Part shown: in pieces, positions 26,342 through 35,169 of the stretch
How positions within the stretch are numbered: position 1 is the first letter of the stretch
Layout: every line of letters starts with the position of its first letter
Source of the DNA: Aquisalimonas lutea
GTDB taxonomy: Bacteria; Pseudomonadota; Gammaproteobacteria; Nitrococcales; Aquisalimonadaceae
Length of the DNA stretch: 64,000 nucleotides
Direction of reading: 5' to 3'
Assembly (NCBI RefSeq): GCF_030409225.1
Contig: NZ_JAUFPK010000001.1
Coordinates: 988,191-1,052,190 of the forward strand
Program-made: the position numbers and the translations under genes
The notes under the pieces: generated by a model
What the model was told of the DNA's origin: nothing
The model's database searches: none
What the model saw: only the letters and a program-made list of their open reading frames with translations

Positions 26342-26485
26342 GTGACCACGGAAGCGACCCGGCGCAACACGGCGCTCGGCACGAGCACGTTCGGCGTCAC
26401 CGCGGTGTCGCTGGCGTGGATCGCCTGGGCCGAGTGGCGCCCGGGTGCGCGGCCGGTGACAGCATCCGGGGCCGAATCGCGGTGA
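26342..26485 (+). CDS. Possible 47-aa membrane peptide or gene remnant
   Basis: A GTG-initiated reading frame of 47 codons in the 251-bp gap between cobA and dctP. It encodes a charged start, one hydrophobic stretch (VTAVSLAWIAWAEW) and a polar tail. There is no clear ribosome site. It begins within a sequence that repeats the ilvA 3' palindrome arm. It may be a remnant of a larger gene or chance. The rest of the gap shows nothing beyond the dctP ribosome site. Confidence 0.2.
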   Translation: MTTEATRRNTALGTSTFGVTAVSLAWIAWAEWRPGARPVTASGAESR

Positions 26486-26579
26486 CCGCGACCGCCGCGC
26501 AGGCGCCGCCGAATTGACTGGCGGGCTCCTCTGCGCAAGACTCGCCGGATTCCAACGGTGAGGACGAGGAGCGACAACA

Positions 26580-27593
26580 ATGACAATGGCGCACAAGGCA
26601 AAGGCGGTTCTGGGGGCTGTGTGTGCTCTCGGCATGCTGTTCGGCAACGCGCATGCGGCGTCGCAGGGGGATTTCAGCGACATGGAGCCGGTCAATCTGC
26701 GGCTGGCGCACGTGGTCAACGAGCAGGACGGCTTCCATATCGCCGCGGAGAAGTTCCAGGAACTGGTGGAAGAGCGCACCGGCGGCAAGATCACAGTGGA
26801 GATCTACCCCAACGCGCAGCTCGGCGACGAGCGCACCCTGCTGGAGAGCATGCAGGTGGGCACCGTGGACATGGGCGTCATCACCAACGGCCCGGTGGCC
26901 AACTTCGTCGAGGAGATCGCGGTCCTCGAGCTGCCGTTCCTGTTCCCCTCCCGCGAGGCGGCCTACGAGGTGCTGGACGGGCCCATCGGCCAGGACCTGC
27001 TGGACGAGCTCGAGCGGGTGAACCTCAAGGGGCTCGCCTATGCCGAGCGCGGTTTCCGCAACCTGACCAACAGCCGCGGCCCGGTCTCCGCCCCGGAGGA
27101 CCTGGACGGCCTGCGCCTGCGCGTCATGGAGAACCCGGTGTACGTGGATACCTTCCGCGCCCTGGGCGCCAACGCCGTGCCCATGGCCTGGACCGAGGCG
27201 TTGACGGCCATGCAGCAGGGCACCATCGACGGCCAGGAGAACCCGGTCAACGTGGTGCACTCCTTCGACCTGCACGAGACCCAGACCCACATGACCATGA
27301 CCCGGCACACGTACGCGCCGGCGCTGTTCGTCATGGGGCTGCCGGTCTGGCAGCAGATGCCGGAGGCGGCGCAGGAGGTGCTGGAGAACGCCGCCCAGGA
27401 GGCCGCGGAGCATGAGCGGCGCGTGAACGCCGAAATGGAGGGCGAGCAGCTGCAGGAGCTGCGCGAGGCGGGCATGGAGATCAACACCAATCCGGATCTG
27501 GCCGCCTTCCGGGAAGCCGTCAAGCCGGTCTACGAGGAGTATGCCGACCAGTTCGGCGACTACCTCCCGCGCATCCGGGAAGCCCTCGACTGA
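26580..27593 (+). CDS. dctP: TRAP transporter substrate-binding protein (DctP family)
   Basis: A 337-aa periplasmic solute receptor. A signal peptide (KAVLGAVCALGMLFGNAHA) is followed by the DctP fold with LRLAHVVNEQDGFHIAAEKF, ELPFLFPSREAAYEVLDG and the carboxylate-binding Arg region LDGLRLRVMENPVY. The segment GTIDGQENP is the usual late family mark. TRAP systems import organic acids using the sodium gradient. The substrate cannot be read from sequence, but a C4-dicarboxylate or similar acid is typical. GAGGAG precedes the ATG. It is the first gene of a dctPQM operon. Confidence 0.94.
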   Translation: MTMAHKAKAVLGAVCALGMLFGNAHAASQGDFSDMEPVNLRLAHVVNEQDGFHIAAEKFQELVEERTGGKITVEIYPNAQLGDERTLLESMQVGTVDMGVITNGPVANFVEEIAVLELPFLFPSREAAYEVLDGPIGQDLLDELERVNLKGLAYAERGFRNLTNSRGPVSAPEDLDGLRLRVMENPVYVDTFRALGANAVPMAWTEALTAMQQGTIDGQENPVNVVHSFDLHETQTHMTMTRHTYAPALFVMGLPVWQQMPEAAQEVLENAAQEAAEHERRVNAEMEGEQLQELREAGMEINTNPDLAAFREAVKPVYEEYADQFGDYLPRIREALD

Positions 27594-27602
27594 GGCGGTC
27601 CG

Positions 27603-28178
27603 GTGGCGTGGCTGCTGCACCAGGAGGGGCCGCTCCAGCGGTCAGGACGCGCCGCGCTGCGCGTCCTGGTCGCCGTGGAGCGCGGTGTTGACGCAGTCCT
27701 GCAGCCGGTGGTGTTCCTGGGCGTCGCCGCGCTGATCGCGGTGATGACGCTGCAGATCGTCTCCCGGGTGTTCTTCACCGCCGCGGGCTGGACCGAGGAG
27801 GCCGCCCGCTTCCTGCTGGTCTGGCTTACCTTCCTGGGGGCGGCGCTGGCGTACCAGCGGGGTCGCCATATCGCCGTGACCTCCCTGGTCGAGCTGCTGC
27901 CGTCCGGGCTGCAGAGGGCCTGCCGGGCGGCGGTGTCGGTGGTCGCCATCGGTTTCCTGCTGGTGCTGGTGGTGGTGGGCTATCGCTACATGGATCTGCA
28001 GTCGTTCCAGCGCTCCGCTTCCCTGCAGGTCTCCATGTTCTACGTCTACGCCGTGATGCCCGCGAGCGCGGCGATCATGGCGTTCTACGCCCTGGTGGAC
28101 CTGTTGCAGGCCGTGCTCGGAACGTCCGGCGGCGCGGATGCCGCCGGCTCCGCGCGGCCGGAAGCCGGCGAGCCATGA
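27603..28178 (+). CDS. dctQ: TRAP transporter small permease (DctQ family)
   Basis: A 191-aa protein with four membrane helices, of usual length. The family segment VFFTAAGWTEEAARFLLVWLTFLGAALAY appears in helices 2-3. It couples the DctP receptor to the large permease. Translation starts with GTG at 27603, 9 bp after dctP. The last four bases overlap the dctM start (ATGA). The N-terminal 30 residues are basic and cytoplasmic. Confidence 0.92.
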   Translation: MAWLLHQEGPLQRSGRAALRVLVAVERGVDAVLQPVVFLGVAALIAVMTLQIVSRVFFTAAGWTEEAARFLLVWLTFLGAALAYQRGRHIAVTSLVELLPSGLQRACRAAVSVVAIGFLLVLVVVGYRYMDLQSFQRSASLQVSMFYVYAVMPASAAIMAFYALVDLLQAVLGTSGGADAAGSARPEAGEP

Positions 28179-29434
28179 CCCTGCTGCTGTTCGGCCTGTT
28201 CCTGGTGTTCCTCGTCATCGGCGTGCCGGTGGCCCTGGCCATCGGTGCCAGTACCGTGGTGGCGCTCTACAGCGCCGACGTCTCCCTGATGATGGTCTCC
28301 CAGCGGATGTTCGCCGGGGTCGACTCGTTCGCCCTGATCGCGGTGCCGCTGTTCATTCTCGCCGGCGACCTCATGGCCGAGGGCAAGGTGAGCGAGCGGC
28401 TGGTGGATTTCGCCGATGCCCTGTTCGGCTTTCTCAAGGGCGGGCTGTCCATCGTCTCCGTCCTGGCCGGGGTGTTCTTCGCGGCGATCTCCGGCTCCGG
28501 GGCGGCGACCACGGCGGCCATCAGCTCCACCCTGGTCCCCGAGCTCCGGCGCAAGGGCTATGATCCGGCCTCCGCGGCCAGCCTGATCGCGGCCAGCGGC
28601 ACCATCGGCGTGGTGATTCCCCCGTCGGTGCCCATGATCATCTACGCGGTCATGGCCCAGGAGTCCGTATCGCAGCTGTTTCTCCACGGCTTCCTGCCCG
28701 GTGTCGTCATGGGGCTCGGCCTGATGGTGATCGCCGTCATCCAGGGGTATCGCCGCAACTACCCCCGCGGCGCGGCGCTGTCGCTGCGCACCATCCTGCG
28801 CACGCTGGCCGGCGCGTTCTGGGGGCTGCTGACGCCGGTGATCATCCTCGGCGGCATCTTCTCCGGGGTGTTCACGCCCAGCGAGGCGGCCGTGGTGGCG
28901 GTGAACTACGCGCTGCTGGTGTCGCTGTTCGTCTACCGCGACCTGACCCTGCGCCAGATCTACCGGATCATGGTGCGCTCGGCGATCACCACGGCGGTGA
29001 TCATGTTCGTCATCGCCACGTCGGCGACGCTGAGCTGGACCCTGGCGAACTGGAGCATTCCGTCCGCCATCGCCCAGTCGGTGCTGTCGCTGTCCACGGA
29101 CCCCTACGTGATCATGCTGCTGGTGGTCGCCGTGATCCTGCTCACCGGCGTGTTCATCGAGACCGCCAGCGCCCTGGTGATTCTCACGCCGGTGCTGCTG
29201 CCGCTGGTGGTGCAGCTGGGCATCGACCCGATCCACTTCGGGGTGATCATCGTCGTGGGGCTGGCCATCGGCATGATCACGCCGCCGGTGGCGATCAACC
29301 TCTACGTGGCCTCATCGGTGACGCGGCTGCCCCTGGAGCGCATCGCGGCCGCCGTGACGCCCTATCTCCTGAGCCTGCTGGCCGTGCTGCTGCTGGTGGT
29401 GTACGTGCCCATTCTCCTGGGCGTGTCGGGGTAG
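28175..29434 (+). CDS. dctM: TRAP transporter large permease (DctM family)
   Basis: A 419-aa permease with about 12 membrane segments. Typical DctM segments are FILAGDLMAEGKVSERLVDFA, SGSGAATTAAISS, IPPSVPMIIYAV and GMITPPVAINLYVA. It forms the sodium-driven transport channel with DctQ. It starts inside the dctQ stop codon. The operon ends here, with 30 bp to the convergent amidotransferase gene. Confidence 0.95.
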   Translation: MTLLLFGLFLVFLVIGVPVALAIGASTVVALYSADVSLMMVSQRMFAGVDSFALIAVPLFILAGDLMAEGKVSERLVDFADALFGFLKGGLSIVSVLAGVFFAAISGSGAATTAAISSTLVPELRRKGYDPASAASLIAASGTIGVVIPPSVPMIIYAVMAQESVSQLFLHGFLPGVVMGLGLMVIAVIQGYRRNYPRGAALSLRTILRTLAGAFWGLLTPVIILGGIFSGVFTPSEAAVVAVNYALLVSLFVYRDLTLRQIYRIMVRSAITTAVIMFVIATSATLSWTLANWSIPSAIAQSVLSLSTDPYVIMLLVVAVILLTGVFIETASALVILTPVLLPLVVQLGIDPIHFGVIIVVGLAIGMITPPVAINLYVASSVTRLPLERIAAAVTPYLLSLLAVLLLVVYVPILLGVSG

Positions 29435-29464
29435 CCAGCGGGAAGGCGGAGCGACGGCCCGGAT

Positions 29465-30271
29465 TCAGTCCCCGGTCGGATGCGCCAGCTCCGGGACGGG
29501 CACGGTACCGCGGGCGGTGATCTCGCCCTGCTGCCACACGCGCCATTCCCCCGGTTGGTAGGTGTCCCAGCGCTCGTCGCTGGTCAGCGGCTCGGTGGTG
29601 ATCACGCTGACCACGTCGCTGGGGGTTGTCTCCGCCTCGAAGTCCACGGCCACGTCGGCGTCCCGCAGGCGCGCCGGACCGAAGGGCGCGCGGCGGGTAA
29701 TCGCGGTCATGCGCGTGCTGCAGAACGTGAACAGCCAGTCGCCGTTGCTGAGCAGGAGATTGAACACCCCGCGCTGCGCGTACTCGCCGGCGGCGGCAAC
29801 CAGGGTGGCCAGCAGCGTGGCGTCGTCCACGTCCGGGGCGAGCTCGTCGCGGATGCGGTTGAGCAGGTCGCAGAAGATGTGCTCGCTGTCGGTCTCGCCC
29901 ACCGGCCGGTAGGTGCCGGGCCGGGCGGCGAAACCGGCCACCTGGCCGTTGTGGGCGAAGGTCCAGTAACGGCCCCAGAGCTCGCGGATGAACGGATGGG
30001 TGTTCTCCAGCGCCACGCGGCCGACGTTGGCCTGGCGGATGTGGCCCACGGCGACCTCGCTCTTGATGGGATGGCTCTCGATCATCTCCGCGATGCGCGA
30101 GCGGGCGCTGGCCGCGGGATCGTGGAACACGCGCACGCCCCGGCCCTCGTAGAACGCGATTCCCCAGCCGTCGCCGTGCGGCCCGGCCTCGCCGCCCCGG
30201 CGCCGCAGCCCGGTGAAGCTGAAGCACAGGTCGGTGGGGGTGTTGGCGCTCATGGCCAGAAGCTCGCACAT
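29465..30271 (-). CDS. Class II glutamine amidotransferase (YafJ-like)
   Basis: A 268-aa N-terminal-nucleophile hydrolase. The start at 30271 places Cys at position 2, the nucleophile that is freed when Met is removed; upstream in-frame Mets would bury it. The domain then shows RRRGGEAGPHGDGWGIAFYEG, VGHIRQAN, ENTHPF and AHNGQV, which bind and hydrolyse glutamine. No synthase domain is fused. E. coli YafJ is the closest well-known relative; the acceptor of the ammonia is unknown. The gene lies alone between the TRAP operon and the divergent flavin reductase gene. Confidence 0.88.
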   Translation of the reverse strand: MCELLAMSANTPTDLCFSFTGLRRRGGEAGPHGDGWGIAFYEGRGVRVFHDPAASARSRIAEMIESHPIKSEVAVGHIRQANVGRVALENTHPFIRELWGRYWTFAHNGQVAGFAARPGTYRPVGETDSEHIFCDLLNRIRDELAPDVDDATLLATLVAAAGEYAQRGVFNLLLSNGDWLFTFCSTRMTAITRRAPFGPARLRDADVAVDFEAETTPSDVVSVITTEPLTSDERWDTYQPGEWRVWQQGEITARGTVPVPELAHPTGD

Positions 30272-30399
30272 GAGAGATATGCCTCCAGCGTTCGTCGCCA
30301 TGAGTATAACGCGATGGTCGGCGCCCCCTGTTTCCTTGAGGAGCAAAAGCCGGCATGCTGTGCCGCTCGTGCACGCCGCGATACCGTCAAGGAGGGTCC

Positions 30400-31020
30400 T
30401 TGAGCGACGACATCTATTTCTACGAGCCCGTGAACGGGCACGGGCTCGCCCACGACCCGTTCAACGCCATGGTGGCGCCCCGGCCCATCGGCTGGATCTC
30501 CTCCCGGGACAGCGTCGGCAATCTCAACCTGGCCCCCTACAGCTTTTTCAACGCATTCAACTACCGCCCGCCCATCGTGGGGTTCGCCAGTGTCGGCTAC
30601 AAGGATTCCGTGCGCAACATCCTGGACACGGGCGAGTTCGGCTGGAACCTGGCCACCAGGCCCCTGGCCGAGGCCATGAACGCGAGCTCCGCGCACGTGC
30701 CCGGAGAGATCGACGAGTTCCGGCTGGCCGGCCTGACGCCGGTGGACTCCCGGGTCATCTCCGTGCCCCGGGTGGCGGAGACACCGGTGTCGTTCGAGTG
30801 CCGGCTCAGCCAGCATTTCCAGCTCCAGGGCGCGGACGGCCGCAAGGCGGACACCTGGATGGTCCTGGGCGAGGTGGTGGGCGTGCATATCCGGACGGAT
30901 CTGCTCCGTGACGGCGTCTACGATACCGCGGCCGCCGAGCCCATCATGCGGGCTGGGGGACCGGCGGACTACTTCACCGTGGATGCCGCCCAGCGATTCC
31001 GGATGCATCGCCCCGGGTAG
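30400..31020 (+). CDS. Flavin reductase family protein
   Basis: A 206-aa FMN-binding split-barrel protein. It carries NAMVAPRPIGWISSRDS, NLAPYSFFNAFNYRPP and the DTGEFGWNLATRPLAEAMN segment of the family that reduces flavin or binds FMN. The start is set at TTG 30400, because AAGGAGGG lies directly in front and the protein then begins SDDIYFYEPVNG, the usual N-terminus. An upstream ATG at 30355 has no ribosome site. Neighbours do not reveal a partner monooxygenase. Confidence 0.83.
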   Translation: MSDDIYFYEPVNGHGLAHDPFNAMVAPRPIGWISSRDSVGNLNLAPYSFFNAFNYRPPIVGFASVGYKDSVRNILDTGEFGWNLATRPLAEAMNASSAHVPGEIDEFRLAGLTPVDSRVISVPRVAETPVSFECRLSQHFQLQGADGRKADTWMVLGEVVGVHIRTDLLRDGVYDTAAAEPIMRAGGPADYFTVDAAQRFRMHRPG

Positions 31021-31068
31021 CGCGGGCTCTGCCGAGGCAGGAGTCCGCGTGCAGCGCCCGGAGGGCCG

Positions 31069-31335
31069 TCAGCGGAGCTGGCTGTCCTTGCTGCCGCGGC
31101 GGTTGTAGTGGCCTACCTGCCGGTCGCGGGCGTCGGCCTCGCTCTGGCAGGCGACGCAGAGCTGGACACCGGGAATGGCACGGCGGCGGGCTTCCGGGAT
31201 CAGCGCCTCGCATTCGAGGCAATGGCTGCGGCTCTCACCCGCCGGGAGACGGCTGCGGGCGTGCTCCACGGCCTCGGCCACCGAGCTCTCGATCTGCTCG
31301 TGGACGGCGTCGTCGCCGGCCCATCCGCTCGCCAT
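31069..31335 (-). CDS. ybiI: DksA/TraR-type C4 zinc finger protein (YbiI-like)
   Basis: An 88-aa protein very close in pattern to E. coli YbiI: start MASGWAGDDAV, zinc ligands Cys39/Cys42 and Cys60/Cys63 around IPEARRRAIPGVQLC, and the end YNRRGSKDSQLR. The DksA coiled coil is missing, so it is not DksA itself. Proteins of this class may bind the RNA polymerase secondary channel, but the role of YbiI is not established. A 33-bp inverted repeat lies between it and the upstream chemoreceptor gene. Confidence 0.9.
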   Translation of the reverse strand: MASGWAGDDAVHEQIESSVAEAVEHARSRLPAGESRSHCLECEALIPEARRRAIPGVQLCVACQSEADARDRQVGHYNRRGSKDSQLR

Positions 31336-31381
31336 GGCGCACCTCCTGCGGCCCCGTGCACGTTTCTAACGATAGTGTACC

Positions 31382-31456
31382 CGCCTTTCACGAAGCAAAG
31401 CCAGGTCTCGGCGGTTTTCTGCGCCGCCGAGACCTGGCTTTGCTTCGTGAAAGGCG
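31382..31456. repeat. 33-bp perfect inverted repeat (long hairpin)
   Basis: The left arm 31382-31414 and right arm 31424-31456 are perfect reverse complements of 33 bases, separated by the 9-base loop TTTTCTGCG. The arms begin CGCCTTTCACGAAGC. It lies 47 bp upstream of the YbiI-like gene and about 85 bp downstream of the chemoreceptor stop codon. No T-tract follows on either strand. It may be a very strong bidirectional terminator, a processed RNA hairpin or a mobile-element footprint. Confidence 0.9.
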
Positions 31457-31494
31457 AGTGACCCGGCCCGTGCCGGGGGAGGCATCCCGGAGAT

Positions 31495-31530
31495 CCGGCC
31501 GTACCCGGCGTGGCCTGCGGGTACGGCCGG
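31495..31530 (-). terminator. Hairpin after the chemoreceptor gene
   Basis: A 13-bp perfect stem, CCGGCCGTACCCG (31495-31507) with its complement (31518-31530), and a 10-base loop, 10 bp past the chemoreceptor stop codon. It has no T-tract, so it may act as an mRNA-stabilising structure as much as a terminator. Confidence 0.55.
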
Positions 31531-31540
31531 AGTCCGGGGA

Positions 31541-33181
31541 TCAGTTCGTCCGGAACCGTCCCATGAGCTCTTCCAGCTCCGCCGACAGCCGGGCCAGGTC
31601 GTCGCTGGCCGAGGCCACCTGGCTGGCCGCGGTGGCCGTGCGGCCGGAGATGTCCCCGATCTCGTTGACGTTCTTGTTGATCTCCTCGACGGCCTGGCTC
31701 TGCTCCTCCGCGGCCGAGGCGATCTGATTGCTCATGTCGCTGATGGAGTGGATGCGCTGGGTAATGCCGTCCAGCTGCTCGCGGCACTGGCGCACCTGGG
31801 AAACGGTCTCGCTGCTCTGCTCCCGGCCGGTGTCCATGAGGCCGGAGGCCTTCTGGGTGCCGCTCTGCACGCGCTCGATGATCTCGCGGATCTCGCTGGT
31901 GGACTGCTGTGTCCGCTGCGCCAGGGTGCGCACCTCGTCGGCGACCACGGAGAAGCCGCGGCCGTGCTCGCCGGCGCGGGCGGCCTCGATGGCGGCGTTG
32001 AGCGCCAGCAGGTTGGTCTGCTCGGCGACGCCGTTGATCACCTCCAGGACCGTGCCGATCTGATCGGTGTCCTCCCGCAGCCGGGTGATGCTGTCGCTGG
32101 TCTGCTCCAGTTGGTCGGCGAGCTTCTCCACGGTGGTCACGGTCTGCTCCATGGCCGTGGCCATCTCGCCGACGTCGCTGCTCGCCGTCTGGGCCGCGTC
32201 CGCGGTCTCGCTGACGTTGCTGGCCACCTCGCGCACCGTGGCGGTCATCTCGTTGGTGGCCGTGCTCACCTGATCCGTGGCGTTGTGCTGCGCGTCGACA
32301 TCGGATTTCGCCTCCCTGCTGGTGGCGGAGAGCTCCTCGGCGGCGGAGGACAGCTGGGTGGAGGTGCCCTTGGCGCGCCCGACCAGGTCCTGCAGCATCT
32401 CCAGGAAGCGATCGATGTGACCTGCCAGCTGCCCGATCTCGTCCCGGGCCGGGTTGTCCAGCCGCAGCGTGAGGTCGCCTTCGCCGCTGTTGAGGTTCTG
32501 CACCCGGGCCGACATCTCCCGGAGCGGGCGCAGCACCAGGGAGGGGACCTGGATCATGACATAGGCGGCGACGACCAGGCCGGCGAGCAGGGCGCCCAGG
32601 AGGGTCCAGCGGTTGGCCGTCTCCGTGGTGACCAGCGCCGCGGAGAGCTCGCCGGACAGCGCGTTGATCCGCTGGGTCATCTGGTCCATGTGATTGCGGG
32701 CGGTGTCGAAGGTCTCGCGGCCCTCGCCCAGGACGAGCTGCATCGCCCGCTCGTCCTGATTGTTGCCGGCGAGTGTGAAGATCTCGCCGCTGATCTCGTC
32801 CCAGCGTTGGATGTCGCTGGCGAACCGCTCAGCGCGCTCCGTGATATCGGGATGGTCCAGCGTTTCGGCGGCGCGGCGAACCCGGTCCTTCGCCTGGCCG
32901 ACATTCTCCCGATAGACTTCCCGCTGCTCGGCCATCGCCTCGCTGTCTTCCGCCAGGACCGCCTGCATCTGGGCGATCTCCGCCTGATGGAGATCGCGGT
33001 CCGCCTCGAGCACCATCGAGCCGCCGGGCATGTACTCGTCGGCGAAGACGTGCGCCCTGCCGGTCATGTCGGAGAGCAGGAAGACGGACAGGCCGCTGAC
33101 AATGATCAGGATCAGCGTCAGAACGGCCACGGGCGTAGCAAGCTTCCACCGGAAAGAGAGGTCCCGCCACCAGGTACGCAT
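31541..33181 (-). CDS. Methyl-accepting chemotaxis protein
   Basis: A 546-aa transmembrane chemoreceptor. The first membrane helix is at residues 15-36. A helical periplasmic ligand domain of about 160 residues (four-helix-bundle type) follows, then a second helix at about 195-215, a HAMP domain, and a long cytoplasmic signalling coil. The hairpin tip reads ...[24 protein letters not shown], the hallmark of MCPs. The ligand is unknown. No che genes are nearby, so it must signal to an array encoded elsewhere. Its end lacks the NWETF-type CheR docking pentapeptide. It is transcribed alone, with a 179-bp upstream gap. Confidence 0.95.
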   Translation of the reverse strand: MRTWWRDLSFRWKLATPVAVLTLILIIVSGLSVFLLSDMTGRAHVFADEYMPGGSMVLEADRDLHQAEIAQMQAVLAEDSEAMAEQREVYRENVGQAKDRVRRAAETLDHPDITERAERFASDIQRWDEISGEIFTLAGNNQDERAMQLVLGEGRETFDTARNHMDQMTQRINALSGELSAALVTTETANRWTLLGALLAGLVVAAYVMIQVPSLVLRPLREMSARVQNLNSGEGDLTLRLDNPARDEIGQLAGHIDRFLEMLQDLVGRAKGTSTQLSSAAEELSATSREAKSDVDAQHNATDQVSTATNEMTATVREVASNVSETADAAQTASSDVGEMATAMEQTVTTVEKLADQLEQTSDSITRLREDTDQIGTVLEVINGVAEQTNLLALNAAIEAARAGEHGRGFSVVADEVRTLAQRTQQSTSEIREIIERVQSGTQKASGLMDTGREQSSETVSQVRQCREQLDGITQRIHSISDMSNQIASAAEEQSQAVEEINKNVNEIGDISGRTATAASQVASASDDLARLSAELEELMGRFRTN

Positions 33182-33358
33182 AAGTCACCCCGAGAGTCAT
33201 GTTTGCTGTCGAACGCCCACGAGCGCCATCGGTCGGAACGCTGTTACGGTCCGTTCTCTTTGTATCGTCCGTGACCGCAGAAACTTGAGTGGCAAGAGCA
33301 GGTTTGATCGTGTGCCGCGGCTCGCGCATGCGGCCGGTGACCGCCCGCCAACGACGCG

Positions 33359-35041
33359 CTAGCCGGGCAGCGTGTGCGGGCCCCGATCCAGCTCCCCGGC
33401 CTCCACCGGGCGGGCGAACAGGAAGCCCTGCCACTGGTCGCAGCCGAGGTCCCTGAGGATCCGGGCCTGATCGCCGGTTTCCACCCCCTCCGCGGTGACC
33501 GCGAGGCCGAGCGCCGCGGCGAGGTGCACGATGCCCTCCAGGATGCGCCGATCCCGTTCCACCGGCAGCCGGGCAACGAAGCTGCGGTCGATCTTCACGC
33601 GGTCGACGGGCATGTCGGTGAGATAGCTCAGCGACGAGTATCCGGTGCCGAAATCGTCCAGGGCCAGGGAGACGCCGAGCCCCCGGACGCGCTCCAGAAG
33701 CCCCATGCTGGCATCGCTGCGCTGCAGCAGGGCGCTTTCCGTGATCTCCAGCTCCAGCAGCCCGGGCGTGAGACCGTGACGCCGGAGGCTGTCCCGGACG
33801 TCATCGAACAGCGTCGCCTCGGCGATCTGCAGGGCGGCGACATTCACGGAGACAACCAGCGGTTGCCCCTGCCGCTCCCAGGCGGCTCCCTGGGCCACGG
33901 CGCGGTCCAGCATCTGGCGGCCGATCGCCAGGATCTGGCCGGTGCGCTCGGCCACCGGGATGAACAGCCCGGGGCTGACCGTGCCGCGCTGCGGGTGCCG
34001 CCAGCGCACCAGCGCCTCAACCCCCACGACCTGCCCGGTCCGTGTGTCGATGCGGCCCTGGTATACCGGGAACAGCTCGTCGCGTTCCAGGGCCCGGCCG
34101 AGCTCCATGGACAGCTCCATGCGCGTGCGTTGCTCGGCCCCGGCCTCCGATGACAGGACCCAACTGGAGCCGTCGCATTCCTCGGCGGCCATGACCGCCG
34201 CCTCCGCGGCCGGCAGGAGGCCGTGCGGGGTGCCGGCATCCTGCAGGCGGGCGACCCCCAGGGCACAGATCGGCCCGATCTGGCTGCCGCGCACCTGCAG
34301 GGCGGCGGTGAGCTCGCTCAGGGCATGGTTGGACCGGGCCTCCACGTCGGCTTCCCCGGTGTCGTCCAGGAGCACGGCGAACTCACCCCGTCCGCGCACG
34401 GCGATGAGCGCCGGCTCCGGGAACACCAGGCGCAGCCGGTCCGCCAGGGTCCGGGTGACGAACTCCAGCTCCTCGCGCTCGAGGGTGACCTCCAGCTGCC
34501 CGTAGTTTCGCACCCGGACCAGCACCAGCGCCGCTGACGCGTCCCCGGCCTCGCGGAGACGGTCCGTCGCCTGCTCCAGCCCGTGGGCATTGAGGACGCC
34601 GGTGACGTGATCCCGGGTGGCGACGCGCTCCAGGTGGGCGCCGAGATCCTCCAGCGCCCGGTGGGTTCCCTGGATCAGGGTGCCCATCTCGTCGCGGAGG
34701 TCCAGCTCCGGGCGGTACAGCTGGCCCCGTTCCCGGAAGCGCCGGAGCATGCCGAGGGTCAGGTCGATGGGCCGCAGCAGGGCGTGCAGCGCCACCAGGG
34801 TGACCAGCGTGCCGGCCAGCGTGGCGACCAGCGCCATGGCGAGAACCTGGAGCGCGTACGCCTCCGTGACCGAGTTGGCGTAGATGAAATAGGCGAGAAT
34901 GGCCAGCAGCGGGACGTGTGTCCCCAGAAAGGCCACCACGAGGACCTTGGCCTTGAAGGAGTGCCGCAGTACCGGCAGGCGGCTGAACCACTGGTAGCCC
35001 GTCAGGCGCGGGAGACTCGTGGCGGCGGCGCTGGTGCTCAT
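33359..35041 (-). CDS. Membrane EAL phosphodiesterase with degenerate GGDEF domain
   Basis: A 560-aa protein. Two membrane helices (about residues 30-50 and 60-85) are followed by a HAMP-like stretch, a GGDEF-fold domain whose signature reads GRGEF, and a C-terminal EAL domain. The EAL domain keeps EALVRW, the DDFGTGYSSLSYL loop, KIDRSFV and AEGVET, so c-di-GMP hydrolysis is expected, while cyclase activity is not. The start at 35041 follows a GGAAAGGG; Mets 21 and 39 bp upstream are alternatives. It lies 128 bp downstream of the ATP-grasp gene on the same strand. Confidence 0.88.
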   Translation of the reverse strand: MSTSAAATSLPRLTGYQWFSRLPVLRHSFKAKVLVVAFLGTHVPLLAILAYFIYANSVTEAYALQVLAMALVATLAGTLVTLVALHALLRPIDLTLGMLRRFRERGQLYRPELDLRDEMGTLIQGTHRALEDLGAHLERVATRDHVTGVLNAHGLEQATDRLREAGDASAALVLVRVRNYGQLEVTLEREELEFVTRTLADRLRLVFPEPALIAVRGRGEFAVLLDDTGEADVEARSNHALSELTAALQVRGSQIGPICALGVARLQDAGTPHGLLPAAEAAVMAAEECDGSSWVLSSEAGAEQRTRMELSMELGRALERDELFPVYQGRIDTRTGQVVGVEALVRWRHPQRGTVSPGLFIPVAERTGQILAIGRQMLDRAVAQGAAWERQGQPLVVSVNVAALQIAEATLFDDVRDSLRRHGLTPGLLELEITESALLQRSDASMGLLERVRGLGVSLALDDFGTGYSSLSYLTDMPVDRVKIDRSFVARLPVERDRRILEGIVHLAAALGLAVTAEGVETGDQARILRDLGCDQWQGFLFARPVEAGELDRGPHTLPG

Positions 35042-35169
35042 GGGCCCTTTCCTCGCAGACATGGGGGCGATTCTGGGCATTGTGCTCGGCGGGACGGAAC
35101 GTTTGCGAGAAGGAGCGCACAATCCCCGGACACCGCCTGTGCGAGCGGGGCGGATGCCCCCGGGGCCGG

